The translations under genes and the position numbers were made by a program. The notes under the pieces are model-generated. The model had not been told where the DNA came from and searched no databases. It was given only the letters and a program-made list of their open reading frames with translations. Positions 6,817-7,954 of a stretch of DNA of 7,954 bases are shown here, piece after piece. Origin of the DNA: Gemmatimonadota bacterium (GTDB taxonomy: Bacteria; Gemmatimonadota; Gemmatimonadetes; Gemmatimonadales; Gemmatimonadaceae); the NCBI GenBank assembly GCA_947457715.1, contig CANGXK010000110.1, positions 1-7,954 of the forward strand. The letters run 5' to 3'. How positions within the stretch are numbered: position 1 is the first letter of the stretch; each line of letters begins with the position of its first letter.

Positions 6817-7954
6817 GCGCGCGTCCGCGCCCCGCAGCAATACGGCGTGGCGGTGTAGATGACGGCGCTGCCAGCGTCGTGGCGATCCTCATGAGCGATG
6901 TCGAGCCAGCCGTGCGGCTCAATGCCGCCCTCGAGGCGGCTGGCATGACCACGGTCACGATTTCTCCCATGGACGACGTTCGCGGCGATTTGCGCCGCAC
7001 GCGTCCGGACATCGTGGTCCTGACGGGCGCCCTGCTCGACGCGGCGAATATTTCGCTGGTGCGGCAGTTGCTGTGGGACAACGTGGCGGTGCTCGGGTTC
7101 ACGGATGTGTCGGATCCGCTGATGCACGATCGTCTGCGTGACATCGGATACGCCGAAACGTGGTCGAAGCCGGTGCGGATCGACGAGGTGGTGGACAGTG
7201 TGCGTCGTCGGCTCGAGCGGCAGCGGCTTGCGGAATTGACGGGGCTGGTGGGCGAGTCGGCGCCGATTCGCGAGGTGCTCGTCAAAGTGGAGCAGATTGC
7301 TCCGGTGACCAGCACGGTGCTGATCGAAGGCGAGAGTGGCACCGGCAAAGAGCTGGTGGCGCGCGCGATTCATCGGCTCAGTCGCCGACGCGGCAAGCCG
7401 TTCATTGCGGTCAACGTGGGTGCGCTCACGGAAACGTTGCTGGAGAGTGAGCTGTTCGGGCATGAGAAGGGTGCCTTCACGGGGGCATCCGAGCGTCGAC
7501 TCGGGCGCTTCGAGCTGGCCGATACCGGCACCCTGTTCCTCGATGAGATCGGTGAGATCCCCGCGAGTACGCAGGTGAAATTGCTGCGGGTACTGGAGGA
7601 GCGGGAAGTCACGCGCGTCGGAAGCGGGCAGCCGATCGCGATCGACGTGCGCGTGGTGGCCGCGACGAACCGTCCGCTGCGCGAACATGTGGAGCAAGGC
7701 GGGTTCCGCGCCGATCTCTTCTATCGACTGAACGTGCTCGGCATGTATTTGCCGCCGCTCCGCGAACGTCGTGACGACATTCCCTTGCTCGTCCGTCGCT
7801 TCGTGACGGAGTTTTCGTCGCTGCACGATCGTGAATTTCCCGGCATCTCGGCGGATGCGCTGGGGCTGCTGGTCGAATACGCGTGGCCCGGCAATGTGCG
7901 TGAACTGCGCAACCTCGTGGAAAGCATGGTGGTGCTGGCGCATGGACGTGAGAT
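6813..7954 (+). CDS. Sigma-54-dependent activator (NtrC family) with degenerate receiver, 3' end missing
   Basis: The frame starts at GTG 6813, overlaps the gcvT stop (GTGA), and is open to the right edge; 380 residues are visible. AGGGAAGG just upstream is a good ribosome binding site. Residues about 21-134 have the receiver pattern, ending in the conserved WSKPV (Lys119). The expected phospho-acceptor after PDIVVL (65-70) is Thr71 instead of Asp, and the N-terminal acidic pair is reduced to SDVE (28-31). The AAA+ domain is complete: Walker A GESGTGKE (173-180), the sigma-54 contact loop GAFTGA (220-225), Walker B LFLDEIGE (241-248), VVAATNRP, the arginine-finger segment FRADLFYRLN, and sensor 2 in WPGNVRELRN. 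The C-terminal DNA-binding helix-turn-helix lies beyond the window. It should remodel sigma-54 polymerase, probably without classical phosphorylation. No partner kinase is in view and its targets are unknown. It contains no cysteine in the visible part. Confidence 0.93.
   Translation, partial: MSARPRPAAIRRGGVDDGAASVVAILMSDVEPAVRLNAALEAAGMTTVTISPMDDVRGDLRRTRPDIVVLTGALLDAANISLVRQLLWDNVAVLGFTDVSDPLMHDRLRDIGYAETWSKPVRIDEVVDSVRRRLERQRLAELTGLVGESAPIREVLVKVEQIAPVTSTVLIEGESGTGKELVARAIHRLSRRRGKPFIAVNVGALTETLLESELFGHEKGAFTGASERRLGRFELADTGTLFLDEIGEIPASTQVKLLRVLEEREVTRVGSGQPIAIDVRVVAATNRPLREHVEQGGFRADLFYRLNVLGMYLPPLRERRDDIPLLVRRFVTEFSSLHDREFPGISADALGLLVEYAWPGNVRELRNLVESMVVLAHGRE

Noticed and set aside
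6792..7943. 383-codon minus-strand open frame opposite the sigma-54 activator
   Set aside because: Its His/Arg/Gln-rich composition is the complement shadow of the activator; the plus-strand frame carries intact Walker A, GAFTGA and Walker B motifs.
6813..7954. The activator as a FisR-type sulfane-sulfur sensor controlling the nearby sulfide operon
   Set aside because: FisR senses polysulfide through cysteines in its receiver-like domain. The visible 380 residues here contain no cysteine, and no sigma-54 -24/-12 site is seen upstream of the leftward operon.

Overview
The window is GC-rich, densely coded bacterial chromosome. It holds seven protein genes, two of them cut by the window edges, plus short regulatory gaps. 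No RNA genes, insertion sequences, CRISPR arrays or phage genes were seen. The protein set (HslU, ornithine carbamoyltransferase, PrxQ, type II SQR, GcvT, an NtrC-type activator) fits a free-living Gram-negative-type aerobe. Gemmatimonadota is my best guess from general gene style, but no marker in the window proves it.

Layout. Positions 1-1835 (+) carry the 3' part of hslU, a strong hairpin terminator, and argF. The peroxiredoxin gene bcp/prxQ follows argF after 17 bases. It converges on a leftward three-gene operon, with only 10 bases between stop codons. Read in transcription order, that operon (5466 down to 2328) encodes a persulfide dioxygenase fused to two rhodanese domains (CstB-like), a DUF1641 protein, and a type II sulfide:quinone oxidoreductase. 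The junctions overlap by 1 base (TGATG) and 4 bases (ATGA), so the three are probably translated in a coupled way. A 237-base divergent intergenic region with a sharply AT-rich island then separates this operon from rightward gcvT. gcvT overlaps by 4 bases (GTGA) the start of a sigma-54-dependent activator gene that runs off the right edge.

How it works together. The leftward operon reads as a sulfide oxidation and detoxification module. SQR oxidises H2S at the membrane and feeds electrons to quinone, giving persulfide. The dioxygenase-rhodanese fusion turns persulfide into sulfite and/or thiosulfate. The DUF1641 protein has no known biochemical role but is locked between the two by overlapping codons. 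The rightward gcvT/activator pair is unrelated in pathway. The activator has a receiver-like domain with Thr where the phospho-acceptor Asp should be, while its GAFTGA loop and ATPase motifs are intact.

The most useful leads are the DUF1641 protein in the sulfide operon, the receiver that appears unable to be phosphorylated, and the AT-rich island serving both directions.
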